Source of the DNA: Malurus cyaneus samueli
Taxonomy: Eukaryota; Chordata; Aves; Passeriformes; Maluridae
Assembly: GCA_009741485.1 (NCBI GenBank)
Contig: CM019218.1
Location: 31,580,898 to 31,644,897, forward strand
DNA length: 64,000 nt
Reading direction: 5' to 3'
A program made the position numbers and the translations under genes. The first letter of the stretch is position 1. Each line of letters starts with the position of its first letter. The notes under the pieces are model-generated. The model worked only from the letters and a program-made list of their open reading frames with translations, had not been told where the DNA came from and searched no databases. Below, one piece after another: positions 13,501-25,400 of this stretch.

Positions 13501-14764
13501 AAATATCTGGCTCTCACATGTTCTCTTATCTCAGCTAGCTCAATCCTGGGGCTAGGGACCAGTGGAGGATTTGCTTTTGTCCCTTTGGGTTTTGTTATTC
13601 TATATAATTGCTCAAGGTAAAAGGGGCACGATGAATGTATATTGTCAAAAGGAAAATCATTAGCTTGAAGCCTTAAAGAAGACACTTCTGAGGACTTGTA
13701 CTAGGTCCCACATGACTGCTAGCATGCCACACTCACTTCCTACCCTGTATCAGAAACCTACCCCCTGCTTTAACTCCATTTTCTGAAAAAGCTGAGCATG
13801 AACTCATGAAAGAGACCCTGTCTGTTAAGCTCAATGGGAGGGGAAAAAAACCCCACAAATGTAGTGAAGTTGTGTCAACTCTTCCATGCACACAGGGAGC
13901 CTGCCACGCTCCCTAAGAGCAACTGATTTGATACAAGGTGGATCTGCAGTCTCTTTTCTCCTAAGACCCAACAGAACAGGCTGCAAGGCTGAGTTTATTG
14001 CTCTATCTGGTATCTTCTCATTTGGCTCTAATCCCCTCCAATATATATGCAATATTTCAAATGCTCTTGCAGAGATGAGGCTCTTCTGAAGACCTGACAT
14101 TTTTATAGCCCTGGCAAACCATCCATTTCTATTTAATTTAGTTCTTGACAGAAATAAATATATGCACTGAGATTTACATATGGGTAGACAGGCCAATATT
14201 TTCAGGTTTGCATGCTGAGGGCTGCATCTGTACTGCAATCACTGCTATGGCTATAGGTGGTGTCACGCTCCTTGTGTTGGCTGTCACCAGCTGCTGGCAA
14301 CATAGCCACAGCAGTGCAGGGCTCCCCACTGGCTAAAGCTATCTGCAAACCTGGGGAAAAATTAATTGACACCATTGCTCTCCGAGTCACTGGAACTGTT
14401 TAACAGTTTGAAAACTTGCAGGTCTCCTTCTAAAAGCTGTAGTCAAAGCACAAAAGCCTCCAGAATCAAAGGAATAAAATAGAGGTTTTATCCTGTCTGT
14501 ACTACAACCACCCCCCAAGATGCAATGTGGACACTGGTCCTGCTTCCTTTTCACATTTGCAGTAGTTTTGTGACCTCTGCTTGAGAGCTTTGGCTTTAGA
14601 TTCCCAGACTGCTCACTGGAGAGTACAAGGCTCCTGCCAGCCTTGGATGGAGGATCTCCTTGATTTCAAGGCTGCTGCTTACACCACCATGGTTGCCTCT
14701 GTTACTCCTGAAGCAGGGGAAGTGAGGGCTGAAGCAGACAGCTCTTGATCTTACCCCTACTGAG
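10591..14764. other. Intron sequence, nothing recognised
   Basis: No gene or named repeat can be supported. A T-rich patch lies near 12930-12960. Short frames on both strands show no domain. A weak MIR-like block near 11560-11620 is too decayed to call. Confidence 0.45.
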
Positions 14765-15120
14765 GGACTGGAGCATCTCTCCTAGGGGGAAAGGCTGAGT
14801 GAGCCAGTACCATTGTGCCTGGAGAAGGAAAGGCTTTTATCAATGTATATGAATACCTGGAGTGAAGCTGCAAAGACGACAAAGACAGGCCCTTGTCAGT
14901 GACGCCCAATAAGTGTATCTGAGGCGATGAGCACAAACCAATACAGAGAAGATTCGCTGAGAACAGCAGGAAACACTTTTTTACAAGGAAGGTTTGACCA
15001 GGAAGGTTGTGTAGTTTTCATCTTTGGAGACAGTCAAAATAGGCGGCCCTGAGCAGGGGCATTGGACCAGACGACCTCTGTGGGGTCCCTTCCAGCCTCA
15101 GCCACTCTGTGATTCTGTGA
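14765..15120 (+). mobile_element. CR1 LINE, 3' end fragment
   Basis: It begins at GGACTGGAGCATCTCTCCT, goes through the AAAGGCTGAG block, and finishes with GGGTCCCTTCCAGCC and the terminal octamer-type repeat ATTCTGTG at the very end. It is 5' truncated and moderately diverged. Confidence 0.92.
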
Positions 15121-18100
15121 AAACTGAGTAAGCAGGATGACAAAACGTGAAATGATCAGTGTGAGATTCCTATCTTTAAAGGAATAAAAAGGAATAAACT
15201 CTCTCCAAAGTAATAAAGATTCTTCAAAGGGTACAACAAACCAAAAATGGCCCAAATATGTTTTCATGTGCTGGGAATACCCTGAGAAAACTATTACAGG
15301 CAGAATAAGCACAAGCTGATGTTCTGTCTGGGACTTGTGCAAGGGCTGGGAAGACTCAAGCTGATGGTAGCAATAATGTCTCTGCTGCGAGCCAGTTGCA
15401 CTGGCCTGCATGTTTTAATTAACACACAGGTACCTACCTCCTTCCGTTCTGAAAATGCTTGCTATCCCACTGGATTAACACAGGGAACGATTTCCTCTCT
15501 GCTCCCCTGATTCAATGACATGTCCTCGGAGGAAAGAGGATTGGTGACCCTTGTTCTGAGATGGATTAAACCACTGGCTGGACTTCCACAAGCAGATTAA
15601 GGGAAATGACTGCCTATCCCTCTGTTCTGAAAGGAAAATACACCCCGATCATTATGAAGGCTGAAAATTGTTGAGAGCAAAGTCAAACCTTGCACTCCTG
15701 GGATCTTGAACTAGAACAGCCAATGCTAAGTGTTAAAAGGACGTTAAATATTTAAGTGACTGAAAGAACACAAAAGCCAACTTATTAAAAACCCGTATGC
15801 CAGCCAGTGGCTCTCAGACCATGGTCTGTGGGGCACCAGTGGCCTGCAGTGTTCCTGCATGGTTGCCAGACCAGCTGCTGCTGCAATAACAAAGTATCTG
15901 TCACTTTTTAAACAGGGAGCTACCCTACTGTTTCTACTCCTGTCTGAGATTCCCTAGACTATTTTTGACCAGCTGGGCTAAATGAAAGCCTTAGCCTGTC
16001 TCTCTGCACCAGGCTGTCCTGAGGCTCCTTCTGATGGCACACTTGAAATGTGTAGAGGGAGCCACAAAAATGCCAAGCAGAGGACTGTAAGCCATCTCAG
16101 GAGCACTGCAACTCATCAGTCAAAGGGTCTGTAAAGAAAGCAAGCAGTGTAAGCCTCATGCTGGGCAGGGTGCTCTAACCAGCCAGCGGGGCCCACTGCT
16201 CTGAGGTTTTCAGTTTATATTCTACCTATGATTTTCACCTAACGTTTCCCTTTTGGATAATTAGCCTTGGCATTTTATTTACCTCAGGGAAGAAACGGGG
16301 TCAAGAACTGAAAGCCTGGAAGAGGAGAGGAAGATGATGGGGAAGCTAAAAATGTCAAGAGAATCCACTCAAGAAAATCCCCAGTTGCTACCTTACTGGA
16401 TGATTTTCAAAGCAAAAGAACAGGAATTCCCAAACCCCCTTCATTTTCAGCTCACTCTGAAGAGCTTTCTTACAGGGTTATCTTGTATAGATGCATCTGA
16501 TAGAAAAAGTTGACCTGAAATCTTGTAAAAACAAGGTCTCTCATGTTTCTTTAACTTCAGGGCCAGAAAATCCACATAGCAGTCTTCATCTATTCAGGGT
16601 CTGCCAGTGCCTTCTAGCCCTTCGTTAAGCAACGTGACTAATGCTTGTCACGTGTGCTTTGTTAACACTTCTTCCATCCCTGCAGGCTCTGGGTACAGCA
16701 CGGAGTTTTGTCTTTATGGGGTTCATTGGTTTTCTTTTTCAGGGTACTCGCTGCTGTGTGGTCCTGTTAGCCACAGGAAGCTGTCCCACATTTAGAGAGG
16801 GAGCGGGTAATGTCTGAGAAGGTCCCCTGCTCCAGTGGGAAGTGACTCCACTGCCTGGCATGGGCTGTGCCCGGCAGAGCAAACCACACAGCACCTTGGC
16901 AGGTACAGCTCAAGCCTGCGCTGAATTTAACCACAAACATCACCACAACAGGTGATTGATCCTGAGCAAGGGATCAGAGTGGGGTATGCCTCGTGCTGGA
17001 GGAGAGGACACCGATGCCAAACCAACATAACAAAGTTCCAAACGCCGTGTGAAACACCTCACACTCCTAAGCACAACTGGCTGTTCTCACCTGGCACACC
17101 AAAACAGGCCAGCTCAATACCAACCAATTCTTGAATCTCCTTCATGATACAAGTAGTTTAAATCAGGCATCTGAATGGAGTTAGGGCTGTTACAAAGGGA
17201 GTCTGTCCATGGGTAACACATAAAGAACTCTGTTTCTTTCCTCTCGGTGTGGGCAAACGACATGGTGAAAATCCCAGCTACTCAGCTTTGGTGACCTGAG
17301 GCAGTAGGTGACCTTATCTCTCAACCAATCTTTGCAGTGGCTCCATCTCCCTCCCCCTCCGTGCTGGGGATGGCAGAGCAGTGCCGCTGGCATGCACAGT
17401 GAGTCAGCAGCCCTGCAACTCCCCAGTCATGGAAATGTTCCTGCTCCCATGGCTTGCTCACAGCTTTGCAACTAAGATGGGGCACCCCAGTTTGTGACCG
17501 AAAAAATGTCTTAGGAGAAGGCAGGTTCTCTAAGGGAGTCAACACAGCCATCAAAAATGCTCTGTCTGGGCCAGGGTATATGCAGAGAGCTGGTCCCAAA
17601 CACAAGCAGCCTGCAGGAGCCTTGCTGTAGGCTCTACCTTCCAGAGAGAGGAGCCACCTTCCTCCTGTTCTCAGGGTCTGCAGGGCATTCCAGCTGATGG
17701 TGGGATGGAATGGTCTTGCAGTATTTCTGAGAAGTCAAAACTGTCAGTGAATAAATGGTTTTGAGCTTCCTAGCCAATGCTCCTGTGAGCAAAATGTTAT
17801 TATAGCTAGGAAAAAAATGCTCTCTGAACTTCATTGCTAGCATCTGAACTGAAGTCCACTCCTGAGATTTCAAAGGAGTTTCTTTAGCTTTTTAACTTTT
17901 CATTGCTCTTTGCAATTCCATGCCTGGGCAGTGAATGGCTAAGTAGACTAATGCTGTTTTCACAGTGTTCAGATCATGTTCAGCACCATCCTGGCCATGC
18001 CAGGCCTCCTGAAGTTCTAGCCCCAGATTCTGTGAAGAGACCTGAACTTGTTTAAACACTCCAATTCTGCCTATGCTTTTAATCAAATCCTTTGAGATCA

Positions 18101-18916
18101 CCTTTGGGGCTCACTGCCTTTGTTCTGCAGGCAAGAGCACGTCCCACACCTCTCTGCTGCTCTGACTTCAGCCATAGTCAGATTTTCAGACTGAGCAGCA
18201 CTAGCAAGGACCAAACCCAAGGCTTCTGTATTTTCTTTGTATGGTATAAGCTTGTCCTGGAATAATGAGCCCCTCGCTGCATTTCCGTCACAGCTCAATC
18301 CCTGTGCACCACTGGTCCTCTAATGAGGATATTTCTGAGATAAGGGGGGCTGAACTCTGAACCATCAATGACAAAGGTGGTGTGGCGTTTTGCCTACCTC
18401 TCAGGATGTCCCCTGTGAGGTAACCCCTCCCACTGAACTTCTGTGGTTTCAGCCCCTCTCCAGTGTCCTTAAAGGACACCCAGACAGTGTCCTTTACTGA
18501 CCACTCACCCTCCCACCAACAGAGATGTCACCAGGAAAGCACACTCCTTTGTATCTTGTATAGGAAGTGTTGACAGCCTTGTAACATTGATTTAAGGAGA
18601 TGTGCACCGCAGAATTCCCCTGACTACTTACAAGTAGTTTGTACTCATTCTCACTGACTTTGACCACATAAGAAATTGTAGTAGTTTAAGTAAAATAGGG
18701 TTAAAATCTGGTGCAAACCATGGTAGAGACATCAAGTAGATCCTTAGCTTACATATATTTTTAAAGAAACAACACTATTTGTTCGTTGGTGTTCAAGCCA
18801 CAAGGTTAATTTAGTATTAGCATTCAGATTTGCAAAGAGCAATAACCTGTCCAAGGGCTATCTGTGCTAGATCTGACTGCTGATCACCCTTTTAAATTTA
18901 AACAACAGCATATTAT
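15121..18916. other. Intron sequence, largely unassigned
   Basis: No gene is seen. Near 15803-15870 a block with CCATGGTCTGTGG resembles the ends of hAT-type DNA transposons, but the match is too short to call. The AT-richer part around 16200-16290 has no repeat signature. Confidence 0.45.
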
Positions 18917-19275
18917 GACAGGCTGAGAGAGCTGGGGTTGTTCAGCCTGGAGAAGAGAAGGCTCTGGGGGGACCTTACTGTTGCCTTGCAATGCTGAGAT
19001 GAGGCTCTGAAATAAGAAGAGGAGTGACTTTTTACACAGGCACATAGTAATAGCACAAGGGGGAATGGTTTTAAACTAAAAGAGGAGAGATTTAGATTAG
19101 ATGTTAGGAAGAAATTCTATTGTGATGATAGCGAGACACTGACTGGAACAGGTTGCCCATAGAAGTGGTGCATGTCCTATCCCTGGAAGCGTTTGAGGCC
19201 AATCATATGGGGCTTTAAGAATCAGGGATGATACTTAAGGACCCTTCCAACCCAAATCATTCTACAATTCTATGA
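18917..19275 (+). mobile_element. CR1 LINE, 3' end fragment
   Basis: The copy starts at GACAGGCTGAGAGAGCTGGG, includes TTCAGCCTGGAGAAGAGAAG and GGAACAGGTTGCCCATAGA, and ends with CCCTTCCAACCC followed by ATTCTACAATTCTATGA. It has the same extent as the copy at 14765 and is 5' truncated. Confidence 0.95.
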
Positions 19276-20546
19276 TCGCTATTACTGGAAATGGTTATGT
19301 AAAACATCAAAATATTAAAATATTTCCACTGGTCTTTAAAGATCACAATTATATTTTTGAAATTAATTTTGGCCACTGAGTGCAGCTCTAGATATCCATC
19401 CCCTGCTGTAAATTCACTCTTGAAATCAAATCTGTCAGTGGCATGGAGTTAAATTTGATCTTGTGACTCTCTCCAACACTTGCTACTAAGCTAACCCATT
19501 ACATTCTGGACAACATATTAAGCTGTGACATAACAGCAGGGTCACACAGACATGAGTAAGAAGCAATATGAGCCCATAAGCACCCTGATCCCTCACTGCT
19601 GCCTGTGCTCCAGGTTACTCATATTCTGCAAGGGCAGAAAGATGAGAGGGATTTCGGCTTAGAAGCCTGAACCACAGCGCAATAATCAGAAGCCAAAGGT
19701 TAGTTTTAGACCATCACAGAGGTGACTGCTAAGAAATCATCCAGAAAACTCTCACCTGGAGGGTTAGGGTGGAAAAGAGGGAGAGGTGTGCTTGATTTTC
19801 AACTACCAGTACCCCAGCAGGTTGCACTTACAAACCTTTGGCAGCTCACAAAAAGCAGCCATCTACACACACGCCCACTCATGCCTGTGGTGCCGACTTC
19901 CAGATAAGAGGCAGTGCTTCTGTGCAGCACAAATGATAGGTGTGGAGGTACACACAGCCCTGCACGCTAACAGAGTGTACCAACACTGATACCCACATGC
20001 TCAAACATCATCCTCACCGCGAGTCACAGGATCTCCTGCCTGCCCACACGGTTTCCTCCAGGAGAGGATGTGCTGCTGTGCCAGACTGCGGGGCCTTTGG
20101 TGACAGCATCACCTGCTGATGGGTGAACGACAGCGACCGCCCTGGTGTGGGGAAGTGAACATCAGGCAGAGCATTTTCTTTCCTCCTTCTGGCTGCCCAG
20201 GAGGCCAGGGTGAAGGAGTACGAGGGAGGAGGGGGCAGAAGGACCATGGATCCTCAAACCCAGCAGTCTCCACAGACCTGGCCTCCTGGTAGCAGGAAAC
20301 CAGCATATTCAGAAAAATCACCTGTTTGGCCTAATGTCTTAGGATCAAGATCAACAGTGGGAAGAAAACTTAAGGAATCTGAGGTCTTTATGGTATAGGC
20401 CCACCCATGCTGCAGTTACACTCAAATGGAAAGGCTGAAAGACAAAGACTTGGTCCCACCATACAGATGGGGCTTCGCTGCTGCTCTACCCTTCTTACGG
20501 TGGAGGAGAAGGACACTTCTGAGCCACAGAAGAGGAATGGTACTTC
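19276..20546. other. Intron sequence, nothing recognised
   Basis: No gene, RNA or named repeat can be supported. The first 350 bases are AT-rich; the remainder is of average composition. Confidence 0.5.
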
Positions 20547-21052
20547 TGTGCTGGTTTTAGGATAGAGTTCACTTTCTTCACAGTAGCTAGGATGGGGCTG
20601 GTTTGGATTTGTGCTGAAAACAGGCCTTGTCTGCTTCTTGTACTGCTCCATCTGCCAGAGGGCTGGGGGGCACAAGAGGTTGTGAGGGAGCACAGCTGGG
20701 ACAGCTGACCACAAACATATCCCATAGGATACAGCACCGCGCTCAGCATGTAAACCTGGGGGAAGGAGGAAGGAAGGGGGTACATTCAGACTGACAGGGT
20801 TTGTCTTCCCAAGTCACCATCACGTGTGACAGAGCCCTACTTTCCTGGCCAAACACCTGCCTGCCCATGGAAAGTGGTGAATCAATTCTTTGTTCGCATC
20901 CACAACTTTTGCTTTTCCTATCAAACTCTCTTTATCTCAACACATCACTTTTCTCACTTTTACCCTTCCAATTCTCTCCTCAATCTCCCTGAGGGGAAAG
21001 AAAGAGCATAGCTGGGTGATGCTTAGTTGCTGGCTAGGGTTTAACAATGACA
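20547..21052 (+). mobile_element. Solo LTR of an avian endogenous retrovirus, near full length
   Basis: It starts TGTGCTGG and ends in CA after a GGTTTAACAATGA block. It carries segments recalled from a common bird LTR family: GATAGAGTT near the 5' end, GGATTTGTGCTGAAAACA, then GGACAGCTGACC, a TATA-like position that has become TGTAAACCTGGG near 20750, and a 3' part with TTTATCTCAAC and TTTTCTCACTTTTACCC. About 75 bases expected after GCTGAAAACA are missing compared with the copy at 30767. No internal viral genes follow, so it is a solo LTR. No target-site duplication is evident. Confidence 0.85.
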
Positions 21053-22284
21053 ACCACACATGGGGACCACCATTCACCTTCCACAAACAAACAAAAAAGA
21101 AAAAAAGAGGAAGCCTTGTCCTCAGTGTCTATATCAGACAAGAGTCTGGGCAAAATCAGGCTATTAACTCTAAGAAAAGTCTCTCAGAGGGCTCTTTCCA
21201 CCAACTTTAATCTGGGATGCCTGCCCAGGAACAGACAGCACTCACGCAGGTTCTTTTTCTCTCTTACAGTCATTCATTTCAGATTCCTCTTTGAAAACGT
21301 ACCCTCTGTCACCCAAAGAGCAGAGATCTCAGAGATGGCTACAGTGCATCTTCCAGATGCACAATCATACCTGGAGTCTCAAAGGGACTACCAGAACCAC
21401 ATTTTGATTCCTGATCTCAGAGCAAGGATGCTCAGATCTGTATCTAGAGTAGCCAGAAATGTAGGGCTGTTGGTCTCTGGGTTGCTCTTACTGGACCAGA
21501 CGTGACAACAGTGGGTCACTGCAGAATGAAGGAACCTTGGCTTCCATGGCACTGGACACAGCAGCTGCTGGAGATCTGGACCAGGCACAGAGGGATGGAC
21601 CTGAGAGCACTCTTTGGAATATTTGGCACCCAGAAGTCTGAGAAAAAGACTTCATAACAAGCTTCTTGTTAGCCTCTTCCTCATGGACATTTTTGGCTCT
21701 CATGAATGTAAAATAAGCCTTTTCTATAAAGATGCTGATGACACAGCTGGCAAAATCCTTCCTTGAATATGGTCAGGGAAAACTAAGGAAAGGAAGGAAC
21801 AGACATTTCTGTGGGCTGCTTTGATACTCTTTGCATCTCCCACTGCACAGACCTGGAGTGAGCTGCCCCACTTCACACATCCCCAAGCTCCAGCCAGAGA
21901 CCTGCTGTGAAGGAGCAAACGAGAAGCAGCCACAGCAGATTCCCCAAACCAGCCTGGGACCTTCACCCTCTCCTTCATCAGGGAGCTGCTTTTCAGCTCT
22001 TGCCCACACTCCCTGCCTGAGCTCTGCTGCAGGACTCCGTGCAACTCAGGCTTGATGTTACTCAGCCCTGATTTTCAAAGGTGATGTCCAGTCTGGGAGT
22101 GAGCAAGTCTAACAGGTGAGCAAGGCTTCCCCAGGTGCCTTCAGGAAAACAGGACATTTATGAAACAGGGCTGTGTGGAGTATCAGCTGTATTGCACATC
22201 TTTTCACTCACTGCTGCTTGCTCACACCTAGGTAAACAAAGATGCCAAGAGCGGGCAGCCATTTCATTTTATTAATTAAAGTGA
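21053..22284. other. Intron sequence, nothing recognised
   Basis: An A-rich stretch sits near 21081-21110 just after the LTR. An open frame of about 150 codons at 21047-21505 begins inside the LTR and has no recognisable domain; I treat it as chance. Confidence 0.5.
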
Positions 22285-22490
22285 CTGGCATTTATACAGC
22301 ACCAAAGCACTTTGCAAATCTTAATTATGCTTCACAGCAGCCCTGTGAGGTGAAACGTGTTCCCATTTACAAACAGCAAAAATGAGACATAGTGAACTAA
22401 ACGACTTGCCAGTGCACTCAGGAGCTCAGTGGAAAAATTAGGACAGAATCCTAAATCCTGCTGCCTTCTGACCCTATTCCCTAGCTGCTG
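22285..22490 (+). repeat. MIR-type SINE relic
   Basis: The series GCATTTATACAGCACC, AAGCACTTTGCAAA, CAGCAGCCCTGTGAGGT, CCCATTTACA and ACTTGCCAGTG... follows the MIR consensus in order over about 200 bases. It is the best preserved MIR-like copy in the window. Only the tRNA-derived head is missing or unrecognisable. Confidence 0.75.
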
Positions 22491-25400
22491 CCCCCCCCAC
22501 CCCGTGTGCTACCCCACAGCTCTAACCTTGATCAGATACCACCACAGGGACCTCTAAGCTCAAGCAGCCACACGTGGGTGGGAGTAACACTGGCACGGAA
22601 AGCTGACATGTTCTGTTTTGCCTAAGAGATGCCTCAGGAATCTATAAAAATTTTATTATTTTTCATATATTGAAACAGGCGGAGAATCTACAGCCAAGGC
22701 TTCGGAGCGCCTCCAAAGTTCATTTCACACCACCCAAGGCCACTGATTTTCATTGCACTCACATTGGAGAAGACTAACACCAGCTGTCTGGGCACAGAGT
22801 TATTTCTGCTCAGAAACATCCCAGCAGACAGAGGAGACGAAGGGAGACCCTGTCCTCACCATCCTGCCTGCCCTGTCCCCAGGAAAGCTCCCACCCATGC
22901 TCCCCATGGTCACACCAGTGCAAGGTGGCCCCAGACCTGGGGGCTGCTGGCAGTGACCCTGCCCAGCCATCAGCACTGAGGAACAGGCAGCAGGGGGGAG
23001 GCTGAAGGGCAGAGGGGAAAGGGGGAAGGCCACAGCTTGACACAGCAGCAGGAGCAGACCCCCTTGGTTTGTGGGGAGGAGGAGGAGAGGGGAACAAGCA
23101 GCTTGACACTCCACAGCCATGGCAGGGATCTGCTCCCTTCTCTCTTCGGGTGGGACCTTGCTCTGCAAGAGCACTGCTCTGGCAGCGAATGCCTGCCTGA
23201 GGGAAACAAGCCTGACAGATATTTTGCACAAATAATTGAATTATTTTTAGATGCTCAACACATCCACTTGCAAGACAGCTAGCCACACAGAGACGAACAG
23301 ATCTCACAGACTCTTGCTAATCCACTGAAACAGCTAATCTCCTTAACCCTTGTAGTTCATGACAGTGGCAGGCACACGACTTCCCTTGAAAACTCATTGT
23401 ACCTTGTTACTTCTACCACAGACATTGCACCCAAACAAAGGAGACCTGCACCAGAGCATTTTTTCCCCCTTTATTTTATCAGGAGAAAAGTGCATCCAGA
23501 TAAGATGCCAGCAGAAAGGGACAAGGACAATCCAAGTGGGGAAGTGCCCTAGAGCAGAGAGACCTTTCCTCTCTTCCTTCATTCCCTCCTTCACTGTTTC
23601 TTGCAGCTTGACATATGCACAGGCATGATTCATCCCTGCCGAAGTGAAACAGGGTCATCATCAGCCATCCCAAAAGCATGATGGGTGGATAGAGGGGGAG
23701 GAGGTTATACAGCCCTAGGCTCAAAAGCCAAAGGCCTGGTTTGGTTGAGCATGGAAAAGAAACCCCTGGAGTCACCTTCTATTTTTCTTTGACTTTACTT
23801 TTACTAGAACAATCTGAGGCATCTTATTTTGAAAGGCAGCTCAGCCTCAGTGCTCTGTGGACACCATTGTGCTCAGTTCTGCCCTCACACCTCACAAGAC
23901 CAAGGCTAGAGCCTGATCCTCAGAGCCTGTATCATCACCTTTTTGGCTACAATGCATGCTGTAAACAGCAGGTCTGTAAAATCTTATCTTGCAGGAAGTA
24001 AACCTGTGAGATAAACAGCACATGGAAAAAAGATCCCTAAATACATGCATATACACATTCACACAAGGCTCAGGTGAGCCAGGGGCTGTATCTCAACATT
24101 TCTTTTCTCCACATAGCCAGGACATAAAGATAACACCCTGGTATTTCAGTGGTGCTCAGGAAATATTCCAACAAATAGGAGTTTGATTGTGTTTCAACTA
24201 CCTCTATCAGCAAATATGCAACATTCATGGAATTGGGACAAAAAGGATCACACAATATATTCACAATGGCAAACAGATACTACTGCATCCAGGAGAGATG
24301 CAGGAATTGCCCAGTCAGGGATGCTGGTGTGGCTGTATCAGTTCTGCTGCTAAATGCTTTGAAGAAACTGTCAGCTGCTGCAAGACAGAGACAGGTGCTG
24401 CTCTAAAGCCAAGGTTGCATAACACTTCGACATAATCTATACCTGGATGAATTTCTAGCACAGTTAGGATGCTGAGGCAATGGACTGGGGAGAGTGGTAT
24501 TTCTACATTTCATGGAATTTGCATAATGGAGCCACAAAGGGTAATGATTTCTTTCAACAGCATGGCCCAACCTGAGCAGAGTCCTGCTCTGCTGCTGGCA
24601 GAACCTGTGATGAGTTGGGTCAACCCGCTCTGCAGTGTCGCAGCAAACCCAGTAATGAGTACTGCACTGTGTGTACCAGCATGGAGAAGCCCTGGCCCTT
24701 CCCAAGATCTGGCCACAGTACTGCAATCCTGCTTCATTAACAAACATCCACCCAAAAAGTCTCAAAGTTATCAGAGTCCAAGCTCAGCCCAAGGTCCACT
24801 GGAAGGAATGCTAAAGTTAGCCCTAACTTCTGCAGACACAGCACAAGTTCCCATCATTGGCAGTGGGTCTGCAGCCACAAATCTAATTTACAGATTACTT
24901 TTCCAAATTCAGCAATATTTTCAACATAATTACAGCAGTACAAGACTCAGTGTTCAGGTCCTAGAAGATCTTTAGGCATTCTAGTACCCCTTTATATCTC
25001 CAGTTATCTGTGCTATGGTGCAAACTGCTACTTATGGAGAGCCTGTCTGCCTACAAGTGGGCTTACCTACTCTGGAAACAAACCTGCAGAAAACCCTCTG
25101 AGATGATGTATCAACAAATTAAACTGTTATCTCTGCAATGATTACAGCTTTTCTTCCTAAACTAGAAAAAAAAATTAAAAGCTACCACTATAAGAAAGTG
25201 GTGGTTGGGGGTTTTTCCAAAAGCTTTTCTATGCTATTCAAAGAATCACCGAAGTGGAAGAATAGTCAACTGAACAGCAGATTTTCCATGAATTTGCAGA
25301 AGAACACAGCAAAGCCATGTTCTGTCCTTCCCATCTCAGTTTTGTAGCACTAAGAGGATTTTGGTTTGCTAGGAGTGTCACAGTAGTACCTCCCATCAGT

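Noticed and set aside
15803..15870. Resemblance to the end of a hAT-type DNA transposon
   Set aside because: Match is short and from memory; no inverted repeat partner or 8-base duplication found.
21047..21505. Plus-strand frame of 152 codons
   Set aside because: Begins in the last bases of an LTR and resembles no protein I know.
22810..23307. Minus-strand open frame of 165 codons, Cys- and Pro-rich
   Set aside because: Lies in a GC-rich patch where several frames on both strands stay open; composition looks like noncoding DNA.
24469..24975. Plus-strand open frame of 168 codons
   Set aside because: No recognisable domain or family, low-complexity composition, no splice or promoter context, and competing frames on the other strand.
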